DNA of 5,347 nucleotides from Cyclobacteriaceae bacterium (GTDB lineage Bacteria > Bacteroidota > Bacteroidia > Cytophagales > Cyclobacteriaceae), in the NCBI GenBank assembly GCA_030589835.1, contig JAUUZS010000340.1:1-5347 (forward strand). Reading direction: 5' to 3'. A program made the translations under genes and the position numbers. Below, piece by piece: positions 1 to 5,347 of the stretch (its first letter is position 1; the number at the start of each line of letters is the position of its first letter). A model generated the notes under the pieces. The model worked only from the letters and a program-made list of their open reading frames with translations. It made no database searches and had not been told where the DNA came from.

Positions 1-43
1 ATTATAATATTCTCTTTGAAGGATTCATTTTTATTCGATAGTT

Positions 44-116
44 AATATTGAAATATTGAATTATACTTAATTTAATTTTGCTCATGAATGACATATTTGT
101 ACTGAATTCAATATTT
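44..116. repeat. Tandem 8-bp repeat and 12-bp inverted repeat upstream of rarA
   Basis: AATATTGA occurs twice in direct tandem (44-51 and 52-59). AAATATTGAATT at 51-62 is the exact reverse complement of AATTCAATATTT at 105-116, giving a 12-bp perfect inverted repeat around a 42-nt interval. That interval contains the candidate rarA -7 element at 73-80. This is read directly from the sequence. Because the region is very AT-rich, a chance origin is possible. A regulatory role (operator pair or cruciform) is inference only. Confidence 0.5.
47..80 (+). promoter_or_regulatory. Candidate rarA promoter (Bacteroidota type)
   Basis: TAATTTTG at 73-80 matches the Bacteroidota -7 consensus TAnnTTTG exactly. 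The best -33 partner is ATTG at 47-50, one mismatch from TTTG and 22 bases away, which is at the long end of usual spacing. Transcription would start near 87 and leave a leader of about 80 nt before the rarA ATG. Such short motifs arise easily in AT-rich DNA, so the call is tentative. Confidence 0.3.
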
Positions 117-168
117 AATTTATTTGCTTTGTAATAATTTTTATTTTTAATGGCGTTTACTCAAAACT

Positions 169-1437
169 ATGTTTGATCAAACACTTCCGTTAGCAGAACG
201 GCTTAGGCCGACGACACTCGAAAACCTTATTGGGCAAGAACATTTGGTTGGTGAAGGAGCGATATTGCGAAAAGCCATCTCCTCGGGCATGATCCCATCC
301 ATGATATTTTGGGGGCCTCCGGGGGTAGGGAAAACAGCACTGGCCAATATCATTGCCAATCAGGTAAAAGCACCCTTTCATACCCTCAGCGCAGTTAGTG
401 CCGGCGTAAAAGATGTGCGACTGGTAATTGATAAGGCCGGAAGATTGCAAAGAACCATTTTATTTATCGATGAAATTCATAGATTTAATAAGGGGCAACA
501 AGATGCCTTGCTGGGTGCTGTAGAAAAAGGAATCATTACACTTATTGGCGCCACAACTGAAAACCCATCTTTTGAAGTGAATGCAGCACTTTTGTCACGA
601 TGCCAGGTGTATGTGTTGAAAGCGCTGGACAATGATGGTCTTTTGAAAATTTTGCAGTTGGCAATGGAAAATGACCGAAAGCTTGGCAAACTGAAAATTG
701 AAATCGCAGAGACGGAAGCTTTATTGCAATTGGCCGGGGGAGATGCACGAAAATTATTGAATATTTTTGAGCTGGTGGTTGATTCCATAAAAGAGGAAGA
801 AATTGTCATAAAAAATGAAATAGTCATGAAGATCGCTCAGCAAAAGGTGGCGCTTTATGACAAATCCGGAGAGCAGCATTACGATATTATTTCTGCATTT
901 ATCAAGTCTATTCGAGGTAGCGACCCAAACGCTTCTCTGTATTATTTGGCTAGGATGATTGAAGGGGGAGAGGATGTGAAATTCATTGCCAGAAGGTTGT
1001 TGATTTCTGCTTCAGAGGATATAGGAAATGCAAATCCGACCGCCATTGTAATTGCCACGAATTGTTTTCAGGCGGTTAATATGATTGGTTATCCCGAATC
1101 CAGGATTATACTTTCTCAGTGTGCCACCTATCTCGCTTGCTCACCAAAAAGCAATGCCGCTTACGTGGCCATTAAAGATGCGCAGGCATTGGTGAAATCG
1201 ACCGGAGATTTATCCATCCCACTGCATTTGAGAAATGCCCCTACCAAGCTGATGAAGGATCAGGATTATGGCAAAGGATATAAATATGCCCATAGCTATC
1301 CTGGTAATTTTGTGGAGCAGGAGTTCTTGCCCGATGAGATTTCAGGGACTAAATTGTATGATCCGGGCGATAATATGCGCGAAAACGAAATGCGAAAACG
1401 ACTTAGTGCTTTGTGGAAAGGAAAGTATGGGTATTAG
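169..1437 (+). CDS. rarA: Replication-associated recombination protein A (RarA/MgsA), AAA+ ATPase
   Basis: RarA is a cytosolic AAA+ ATPase of the clamp-loader clade, related to eukaryotic Mgs1/WRNIP1. It acts at stalled replication forks and single-strand DNA ends, in contact with SSB. The 422-residue length is normal for the family. Visible motifs are the N-terminal LAERLRPTTLENLIGQEHL (8-26), Walker A GPPGVGKT (49-56), Walker B ILFIDEIHRF (97-106), sensor 1 IGATTENPSF (126-135), the arginine-finger segment LLSRC (141-145) and the sensor 2 helix GGDARKLLN (190-198). The C-terminal tetramerisation region carries the family blocks HYDIISAFIKSIRGSDP (237-253), ARRLLISASEDIG (274-286) and SNAAYVAIKDA (328-338). 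All key residues are intact. The ATG at 169 places the first conserved block at residue 8, so it is the natural start. No Shine-Dalgarno site is evident, as is usual in Bacteroidota. The next gene on this strand begins 290 bases downstream, so rarA is probably monocistronic. Identity is secure from the motifs; the exact role in this organism is inferred from the family. Confidence 0.97.
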   Translation: MFDQTLPLAERLRPTTLENLIGQEHLVGEGAILRKAISSGMIPSMIFWGPPGVGKTALANIIANQVKAPFHTLSAVSAGVKDVRLVIDKAGRLQRTILFIDEIHRFNKGQQDALLGAVEKGIITLIGATTENPSFEVNAALLSRCQVYVLKALDNDGLLKILQLAMENDRKLGKLKIEIAETEALLQLAGGDARKLLNIFELVVDSIKEEEIVIKNEIVMKIAQQKVALYDKSGEQHYDIISAFIKSIRGSDPNASLYYLARMIEGGEDVKFIARRLLISASEDIGNANPTAIVIATNCFQAVNMIGYPESRIILSQCATYLACSPKSNAAYVAIKDAQALVKSTGDLSIPLHLRNAPTKLMKDQDYGKGYKYAHSYPGNFVEQEFLPDEISGTKLYDPGDNMRENEMRKRLSALWKGKYGY

Positions 1438-1446
1438 GTAATAAGT

Positions 1447-1487
1447 GGCAGGAAGCAGTAGCAGATGGCAGTAGGCAGTAGGAGTGG
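1447..1487. repeat. Degenerate heptamer repeat (GGCAGTA-type) after rarA
   Basis: About six head-to-tail units lie ten bases after the rarA stop: GGCAGGA (1447), AGCAGTA (1454), a six-base GCAGAT (1461), GGCAGTA (1467), GGCAGTA (1474) and a decayed GGAGTGG (1481). The stretch is purine-rich and GC-richer than the AT-rich spacer around it. I recall similar GGCAGTA-like arrays in spacers of other Bacteroidota genomes, but I have not checked this. It contains no reading frame of note. The function is unknown. Confidence 0.7.
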
Positions 1488-1539
1488 TGGGATGTAATTG
1501 CTGGTTACACTTTCGGACAGGTATTCCAGTAGATACAAT

Positions 1540-1558
1540 GTAGTTCAAAATGGACTAC
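1540..1558 (+). other. Short hairpin in the rarA 3' spacer
   Basis: GTAGTTC at 1540-1546 can pair with GGACTAC at 1552-1558, giving seven pairs including one G-U, around a five-base AAAAT loop. It lies 103 bases beyond the rarA stop. No T-run follows directly, so it is not a canonical intrinsic terminator. It could still be a 3'-end structure of the rarA mRNA, or a chance fold. Confidence 0.35.
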
Positions 1559-1660
1559 TCGATGGATTTTACATAGTTTTACCTTGTTTAGTGTTCATGC
1601 TTTTAAATTTTGATTTCCTATTAAAAAAGCGAATGAATACCTATGAACCATAATATGAGC

Positions 1661-1668
1661 TATATTTG
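1661..1668 (+). promoter_or_regulatory. Candidate -7 element for the 139-residue orphan gene
   Basis: TATATTTG matches the Bacteroidota -7 consensus TAnnTTTG exactly. No good TTTG -33 element lies 19-23 bases upstream, which weakens the call. Transcription would start near 1674, giving a leader of about 54 nt. The octamer TATGAACC occurs on both sides of this element (1642-1649 and 1712-1719). Confidence 0.4.
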
Positions 1669-1677
1669 TTAGTATAA

Positions 1678-1699
1678 AAGCAGCCTTGACATACTGCTT
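1678..1699 (+). other. Leader hairpin ahead of the orphan gene
   Basis: AAGCAG at 1678-1683 and CTGCTT at 1694-1699 form a perfect 6-bp stem with a ten-base loop. The stem begins within a few bases of the predicted transcription start and lies 28 bases before the ATG. It could stabilise the 5' end of the mRNA or bind a regulator as DNA. No known riboswitch class is recognisable. Confidence 0.35.
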
Positions 1700-1727
1700 C
1701 ACAATTAGAAGTATGAACCTTAAATAA

Positions 1728-2147
1728 ATGAAAATGGAATTAGAATTAATTTTTGAAAACAAATTTGCAAAAATGCATTACGACACAGAAAAAAGTGTTC
1801 TTAAAGCTGATTTTCAAGGGTTAGTTAATGCAGATTTGGCCATTGAAAGCTTTCAGGAAATATTAGATGTACTCCCCAAATATCCATTGAGGGGTGGTGT
1901 GTTTAATTGCATGGAAATGAAAGGAACATTTACTCAAGTAAATCCGTGGTTAACTAATGTTTGGTATCCTGCCGTAATACCTCAGGGTTATATATGCTGG
2001 TCGTTAGCAACAACTGATGTTTTTACTCGTTTTGCAGGTAGTATACTCATTAATAAGATGACGCCAAAAGGAGTTGCTGCAAAGATATTTGGTTCTTTGG
2101 ATAAGGCTGAAAAATGGACTTATAATTTTTTAGAAAAAAACCAATAG
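1728..2147 (+). CDS. Small orphan protein, possibly SpoIIAA/STAS-like
   Basis: This encodes 139 residues with no signal peptide and no convincing membrane segment, so it is probably cytosolic. I do not recognise it with certainty. The layout resembles small Bacteroidota proteins with a SpoIIAA/STAS-like fold: an opening strand (ELIFENKFAKMHYD, 6-19), a second strand ending in FQGLV (29-33), an acidic helix (AIESFQEILDVLPKY, 38-52), a strand around GGVFNCME (56-63), then NPWLTNVWYPAVI (72-84). The W-x4-WYP pattern in that last segment is reminiscent of the W...WFP segment in those proteins. No catalytic motif is visible, so a protein-interaction or sensory role is more likely than an enzymatic one; that is inference. 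ATG 1728 is used, but the ATG two codons later (1734) would serve equally well. It has its own candidate promoter and stands alone, converging with nnr downstream. Its function is unknown. Confidence 0.85.
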   Translation: MKMELELIFENKFAKMHYDTEKSVLKADFQGLVNADLAIESFQEILDVLPKYPLRGGVFNCMEMKGTFTQVNPWLTNVWYPAVIPQGYICWSLATTDVFTRFAGSILINKMTPKGVAAKIFGSLDKAEKWTYNFLEKNQ

Positions 2148-2276
2148 AACACAGCGCAAAATGACAACTGTAATATATGATAAAATACAGGAGGGTTGCT
2201 TATTTTAAGTAGACCTTTTAATTTTTTAACATAAATATGTCACTGTTCTTCCTTTATTGCGTATCTATTTTGCTGA

Positions 2277-3785
2277 TTACGAGAGGGTCTTCAATTCCAT
2301 AAATGCCTGGGAAAGATAATCGATAATATCGCTTGCCGAAAGGCTTTCTTGCCCAATATAATCAACGGCTATATCTGCCGCCAATCCGTGTAAATATACT
2401 CCTAGTATTGAAGCCTCTTCCGGCGTGTATTTTTGGCCTAGCAGTGAAGTGATGATACCTGTCAGCACATCGCCGCTACCACCTGTCGCCATACCGGGAT
2501 TTCCAGTGGAGTTGAAATATACCTTTCCTTCGGGTGTGGATATCGAGGTATGAGCTCCTTTAAGCACCACATATACTTTATATTCTAATGAAATGGCTTT
2601 CTGCTGTTCAAGGCGCTCAAAATCATCGTTCCAAAACCCTACCATTCGCTTAAACTCACCGGGATGGGGGGTAAGGATCGATCCCTCAGGGAGCATTTTC
2701 ATAAAGCTTTGTTCATCTGCGATAATGTTTAAGGCATCGGCATCCAGCACGATGGGTTTTTTGTAATTATTGAGCAGTTGTGCGATTACTTCATAGGTGT
2801 CGATATGTTTATCAATTCCCGGGCCGACACCAATTGCATCATAGGAATCTACTTCAGGGATTCCCGTAAGATAACGCTTGCTAAAATCAGTGGAAACCAT
2901 GGCTTCGGGAACAGATGTCTGCATAATTTGGTAACCACAAGTGGGAATGTGTGTTGTTAGGAGTCCGGCTCCGGATTTTACAGCAGCTTTGGCGCCAAGA
3001 ACGCATGCGCCCATTTTACCCCAGCTACCGGCAATCAACAAGATTTTTCCATAATCGGTTTTGTGTGCAAATTTTAGTCGTGGTTTGAATATGCTTTTCA
3101 CCAGTTGATGGTCAATAAATTCAACAGTAGAATCCTGCTCATTGATAAAGTCGTCATTTAGGCCTATATCAGCTATCTGCCAATTTTTCACATATTCCCT
3201 GTTTTCTGGAATTAAAAAGGCAAGTTTTGGAAGCTGAAAAGACAACACGCGATCTGCCTTGATGATGTTTTTTTTTGGAGATATGGTATCAATAAATAGT
3301 CCTGACGGGACATCAACAGAAACGATTGTCGCTCCGGAATCATTGATGTATTTGATGGTTTCTGCCTGAATTCCTTTTACTTCCCGGGTCAGCCCCGATC
3401 CAAAAATTGCATCGATCACAATATCACCTTGCTGGATATGGAAATCAAGGTCTTCTTTCTTCTCAATATTTTCTACAGCCCGTACTTCCGCCAGCTTCAG
3501 ATAGTTGATGGTAAAATCATTGCTTTTTTTTGAGGATTTTTTGACGGTAATTGTCTGGATATTCCATTTTCTAATGCTCAATAATCTGGCAATTGCCAGG
3601 CCATCGCCACCATTGTTTCCAGTCCCACAAAAAATAAACAGCTTCTTTTCTTTATTAAAAACCTCCTCAAACCATTCAACAAACGCTCTGGATGCTCTTT
3701 CCATGAGGTCAATGGACTGAATAGGTTCATTTTTGATGGTATATTGATCTGTCTTGCGAATACCTTCAGCGCTTAGTATTTTCAT
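2277..3785 (-). CDS. nnr: Bifunctional NAD(P)H-hydrate epimerase / ADP-dependent NAD(P)H-hydrate dehydratase
   Basis: This enzyme repairs hydrated NADH and NADPH. The N-terminal YjeF_N domain (about 1-210) interconverts the R and S hydrates, and the C-terminal ribokinase-like domain (about 225-502) dehydrates S-NAD(P)HX using ADP. Epimerase motifs are FCGTGNNGGDG (52-62), DAIFGSGL (125-132) and SVDVPSGLF (156-164). Dehydratase motifs are HKTDYGKILLIAGS (241-254), KSGAGL (270-275), GVGPGI (319-324), VLDADALN (346-353), LTPHPGEF (371-378) and NSTGNPGMATGGSGD (425-439), the last ending in the catalytic aspartate D439. Length (502) and domain order are normal for the fused form. The ATG at 3785 is chosen because MKILSAEGIRKTDQYT is the usual N-terminus. 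A frame extension to a TTG at 3839 would add 18 atypical residues and would overlap the candidate promoter. The serpin remnant lies upstream on the same strand, 110 bases away, but nnr appears to have its own promoter. No defect is seen. Confidence 0.97.
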   Translation of the reverse strand: MKILSAEGIRKTDQYTIKNEPIQSIDLMERASRAFVEWFEEVFNKEKKLFIFCGTGNNGGDGLAIARLLSIRKWNIQTITVKKSSKKSNDFTINYLKLAEVRAVENIEKKEDLDFHIQQGDIVIDAIFGSGLTREVKGIQAETIKYINDSGATIVSVDVPSGLFIDTISPKKNIIKADRVLSFQLPKLAFLIPENREYVKNWQIADIGLNDDFINEQDSTVEFIDHQLVKSIFKPRLKFAHKTDYGKILLIAGSWGKMGACVLGAKAAVKSGAGLLTTHIPTCGYQIMQTSVPEAMVSTDFSKRYLTGIPEVDSYDAIGVGPGIDKHIDTYEVIAQLLNNYKKPIVLDADALNIIADEQSFMKMLPEGSILTPHPGEFKRMVGFWNDDFERLEQQKAISLEYKVYVVLKGAHTSISTPEGKVYFNSTGNPGMATGGSGDVLTGIITSLLGQKYTPEEASILGVYLHGLAADIAVDYIGQESLSASDIIDYLSQAFMELKTLS

Positions 3786-3809
3786 GTTGTGTAGCCGTTT
3801 TCTTAAAAG

Positions 3810-3840
3810 ACAAGATAGCGTTAATGAATTTAGCAGCAAA
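3810..3840 (-). promoter_or_regulatory. Candidate nnr promoter (Bacteroidota type)
   Basis: Read on the minus strand, TTTG (3840-3837) is followed after exactly 19 bases by TATCTTGT (3817-3810), which differs from TAnnTTTG in one of the six fixed positions. Spacing is canonical. Transcription would begin near 3803, about 18 bases before the ATG at 3785. This placement supports ATG 3785 as the start, because the upstream TTG candidate at 3839 lies inside the -33 box. Confidence 0.45.
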
Positions 3841-3895
3841 AAAACTGAAGCTTATTTGGTAAAAATATTACTGACCCAGTTGTTTGTCGGGTTGC

Positions 3896-5125
3896 TCAAT
3901 TGGAAAAATAACCTGCGAATAAAACCGTTTGGGTGTGCTTATCTCTTACAAAATAGAGGAACGGTTTGTTTATAGAAATTAACTTAAGATTGGAATCTGT
4001 AAATGTGGCTTCTTCAGCGAAATGGCTTGTAGGGGTATTGAAACTGATTTTTGCTTTGTGCTTGACTTCCGATATATGCTTATTTTTTTCGATAAATGAA
4101 GGCGATAAATCAGTAGTTGATAGAAATAAGGCGTTAAGCCCCATATTGGAAAGCGTAGACTTGAATTGCTTATCAGTTGAAAAATTGATTTTTGGTAAGT
4201 TTATGTTTGCCCTAAACTCCAGTGCATTTTCCGTTTGATGGTTTAGTTCATCAATAGTAAAGGCCTCGATAAAATCAACCATTGATTCAGCATTTTCAGG
4301 CTCAACAACCGAAAGGAAGAACTGGTCATTTTCTAGTGGAATTTGCAGGAAGGAATAATTTTCGTTTTCATTCAACCTAACATTCATTCCGTCCCAATTA
4401 ATGGTATTTATTTTCAGCGTATCTCCGTTGTCAGGATAGAAATTGCTTTTTGATAGAAAGGAAATATTGTTGTCTTTCCAACCGGAATTAAGGCTAAATG
4501 CGTTTATCAGAAAAATATCCGTGTTTGGTGATGGAGGGATTTCAATTAATTTCTCAAAAACTCCATTAGATTTTAAATTGCCCCAACTATTGATCAATTC
4601 TAAAGAGGAAGGTTTTGTGAAATTGATTTCACTGATTTCGGCATCATAATAGGCCATCACTCTTGTGCGATAGTCTTCATTGATATTGATATCATCCGAG
4701 AACCACAATGAATTTGCATAGGAAATGTCAAACTGGTTGTTGGAGACCTGAAGGAAGCTTAACAGTTCGTTGTAGGATTTATTTATTTCTTTTTAGACCA
4801 ATGATTCCAAACCCAAAATGTGTAGAATCTGGGATTTTTCATTTTCTCCGACACCATTGTAAATCATACCTAAAGCCATTCCTACACTTACAGGAGAAAA
4901 AAATAAATTTTCCTGCCCATTTTGCAGATATTCGGCCTTCATAACATCAAGTGATAAACTGTTTGTAGCATTGATGAGCTCCTGATCCTGTACCGAAAGT
5001 TTCCTAAGGATTTTATTCCCATCGATTTCTGCCAATTCTTTGTCACACCCTGAAAAAACAATCAGAATGCCTATCAGCATAAATAGATGTTTGATAAAAA
5101 AATGATTTTTAAGGTATAATCTCAC
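3896..5125 (-). pseudogene. Serpin-family lipoprotein interrupted by one in-frame stop codon
   Basis: Serpins are serine or cysteine protease inhibitors that trap the enzyme through a mobile reactive-centre loop; in bacteria they occur sporadically. From a GTG at 5125 the frame gives a lipoprotein signal with basic residues R2, K6 and K12, a hydrophobic stretch (15-25) and lipobox VFSGC with C27, which predicts an exported, lipid-anchored product. Serpin blocks follow: LFFSPVSVGMALGMIYNGVG (74-93), then a TAA at codon 111, then without frame change YANSLWF (136-142), LINSWGNLKSNG (178-189), FLINAFSLNSGW (205-216), and the C-terminal signature ISINKPFLYFV (383-393) with VLFAGYF (401-407). The total of 409 codons is a normal serpin length, so nothing appears missing apart from one mutated codon. 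The reactive-loop hinge (about 362-374, NTPTSHFAEEATF) lacks the EEGT-then-alanine-rich consensus, so even the intact protein may not be a classical inhibitor. Translation would stop after 110 residues unless the stop is read through or is a sequencing error. TAA is used as a true stop by nnr, so code reassignment is unlikely. Confidence 0.85.
4793..4795 (-). other. In-frame TAA within the serpin reading frame
   Basis: The minus-strand frame reads LGLESLV, TAA, then KEINKSYNELL, with serpin-like sequence continuing in the same frame on both sides. Homologous serpins commonly have a residue such as Leu, Ser or Glu at this turn before EIN. A single base substitution from TTA, TCA, CAA, GAA or AAA explains the stop. 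A frameshift is excluded because the frame is the same before and after. Confidence 0.85.
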
Positions 5126-5149
5126 GGGATCAATAAAATCAGTTCGTTT

Positions 5150-5155
5150 CCTCCT
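5150..5155 (-). promoter_or_regulatory. AGGAGG purine motif in the serpin leader
   Basis: Minus-strand AGGAGG is a perfect Shine-Dalgarno match, but it ends 24 bases before the GTG at 5125, too far for normal use. No ATG follows at proper distance in any suitable position. The only in-frame alternative nearer to it is an ATT at 5134. The frame is closed by TAG at 5176-5174. The motif may be a coincidence or a relic of a lost start codon. Confidence 0.25.
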
Positions 5156-5165
5156 TTTAATTAAT

Positions 5166-5181
5166 TTGACAAGCTAGTCAA
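5166..5181. promoter_or_regulatory. Near-palindrome overlapping the serpin -7 element
   Basis: TTGACAAGCTAGTCAA is a 16-bp palindrome broken only by one A-A pair flanking the central AGCT. It covers the candidate -7 element of the serpin gene and sits 41-56 bases before its GTG. This is the position expected of a repressor operator. The symmetry is seen in the sequence; the operator role is inferred. Confidence 0.4.
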
Positions 5182-5200
5182 GTTTTGGTTTAAAATCAAT
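5169..5200 (-). promoter_or_regulatory. Candidate serpin promoter (Bacteroidota type)
   Basis: On the minus strand ATTG (5200-5197) is followed after 20 bases by TAGCTTGT (5176-5169). Each box has one mismatch to TTTG and TAnnTTTG. The -7 box carries the same TAnnTTGT variant as the candidate nnr promoter. Transcription would begin near 5162, giving a leader of about 36 nt before the GTG at 5125. Confidence 0.35.
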
Positions 5201-5317
5201 TGCTTTTTATTTTTAGTATCCCTTCAACTTACAGGAGACAGAAATAAGAAATTGGAGGTTTTTCAATATTCAGTGCCCAACTTTATTTGACAATATCGTT
5301 TTTTGGTTCAGACTAAT

Positions 5318-5334
5318 TGACTTAACATAAGTCA
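5318..5334. promoter_or_regulatory. Perfect 7-bp palindrome near the window end
   Basis: TGACTTA-ACA-TAAGTCA is a perfect 7-bp inverted repeat with a three-base centre. It is followed on the plus strand by TTTTGTT. As DNA it resembles an operator for a dimeric regulator. As RNA it could be a weak AU-rich terminator for a plus-strand transcript, but no plus-strand gene precedes it here. It could also serve a gene beyond the window. Confidence 0.4.
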
Positions 5335-5347
5335 TTTTGTTGGATCC

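Noticed and set aside
177..827. Minus-strand open frames opposite rarA
   Set aside because: They are antisense to conserved RarA motifs and have low-complexity translations without recognisable domains.
1447..1487. CRISPR array
   Set aside because: The units are seven bases long and contiguous, with no spacers and no cas genes nearby.
2148..2276. Bidirectional terminator in the convergent gap
   Set aside because: There is a TTTTTT run at 2222-2227, but only a 3-bp stem precedes it. I see no other usable hairpin.
3865..3895. Terminator between the serpin and nnr
   Set aside because: The best minus-strand stem (ACCCG with TGGGT) has only five pairs including a G-U and an 11-nt loop, and the T-run starts too far downstream.
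3754..4238. Plus-strand open frames opposite nnr and the serpin (also at 2778-2960, 3505-3720, 4443-4649 and 4708-4944)
   Set aside because: They lie antisense to strongly recognisable coding sequence, show no family features, and read as shadow frames.
3896..4708. The C-terminal serpin half as a separate gene starting at a TTG
   Set aside because: The TTG is the Leu of the conserved ANSLW motif, and serpin-like sequence continues upstream to the TAA. It also lacks a signal peptide and a promoter of its own.
4788..4795. Programmed frameshift at the A-rich stretch by the serpin stop
   Set aside because: The frame is the same before and after the TAA, so shifting would leave the serpin frame rather than restore it.
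4793..5125. The N-terminal 110 residues as an independent small lipoprotein
   Set aside because: Its sequence is the start of a serpin fold and would end in mid-domain. The remaining serpin blocks follow in the same frame.

Overview
The window looks like chromosomal DNA of a member of the Bacteroidota. Non-coding DNA is very AT-rich, genes lack well-placed Shine-Dalgarno sites, and several promoter candidates fit the Bacteroidota pattern TTTG-N19..22-TAnnTTTG rather than TTGACA/TATAAT. The NAD(P)HX-repair protein also reads as a Bacteroidota version (its SVDVPSGLF motif). I cannot name the genus. The last six bases are the only BamHI site I can find, so this end may be a cloning boundary.

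Layout. Bases 1-168 are an AT-rich leader with a tandem 8-bp repeat, a 12-bp inverted repeat and a candidate promoter. Bases 169-1437 (+) encode RarA, a AAA+ ATPase of replication-fork maintenance. Bases 1438-1727 are non-coding and hold a degenerate heptamer repeat, a hairpin, and a perfect -7 element with a small leader hairpin. Bases 1728-2147 (+) encode a 139-residue orphan that resembles SpoIIAA/STAS-like small proteins. Bases 2148-2276 are a convergent gap in which I see no convincing terminator. Bases 2277-3785 (-) encode the bifunctional NAD(P)HX epimerase/dehydratase, with a promoter just upstream. Bases 3896-5125 (-) hold a serpin with a lipoprotein signal peptide, interrupted by one in-frame TAA. 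Bases 5126-5347 hold the serpin's candidate promoter, overlapped by a near-palindrome, and a second perfect palindrome near the window end.

The genes do not form an evident pathway. RarA (DNA maintenance) and Nnr (cofactor repair) are housekeeping genes. The orphan and the serpin look like lineage-specific genes between and beside them. Two genes run on each strand and the pairs converge at about 2150-2275.

I see no mobile element, CRISPR array, tRNA, rRNA or recognisable defence or biosynthetic system, and nothing I could defend as a new system. The most interesting object is the serpin: bacterial serpins are sporadic, this one appears to be a lipoprotein, its reactive-loop hinge is unlike that of inhibitory serpins, and a single nonsense codon splits an otherwise full-length reading frame.
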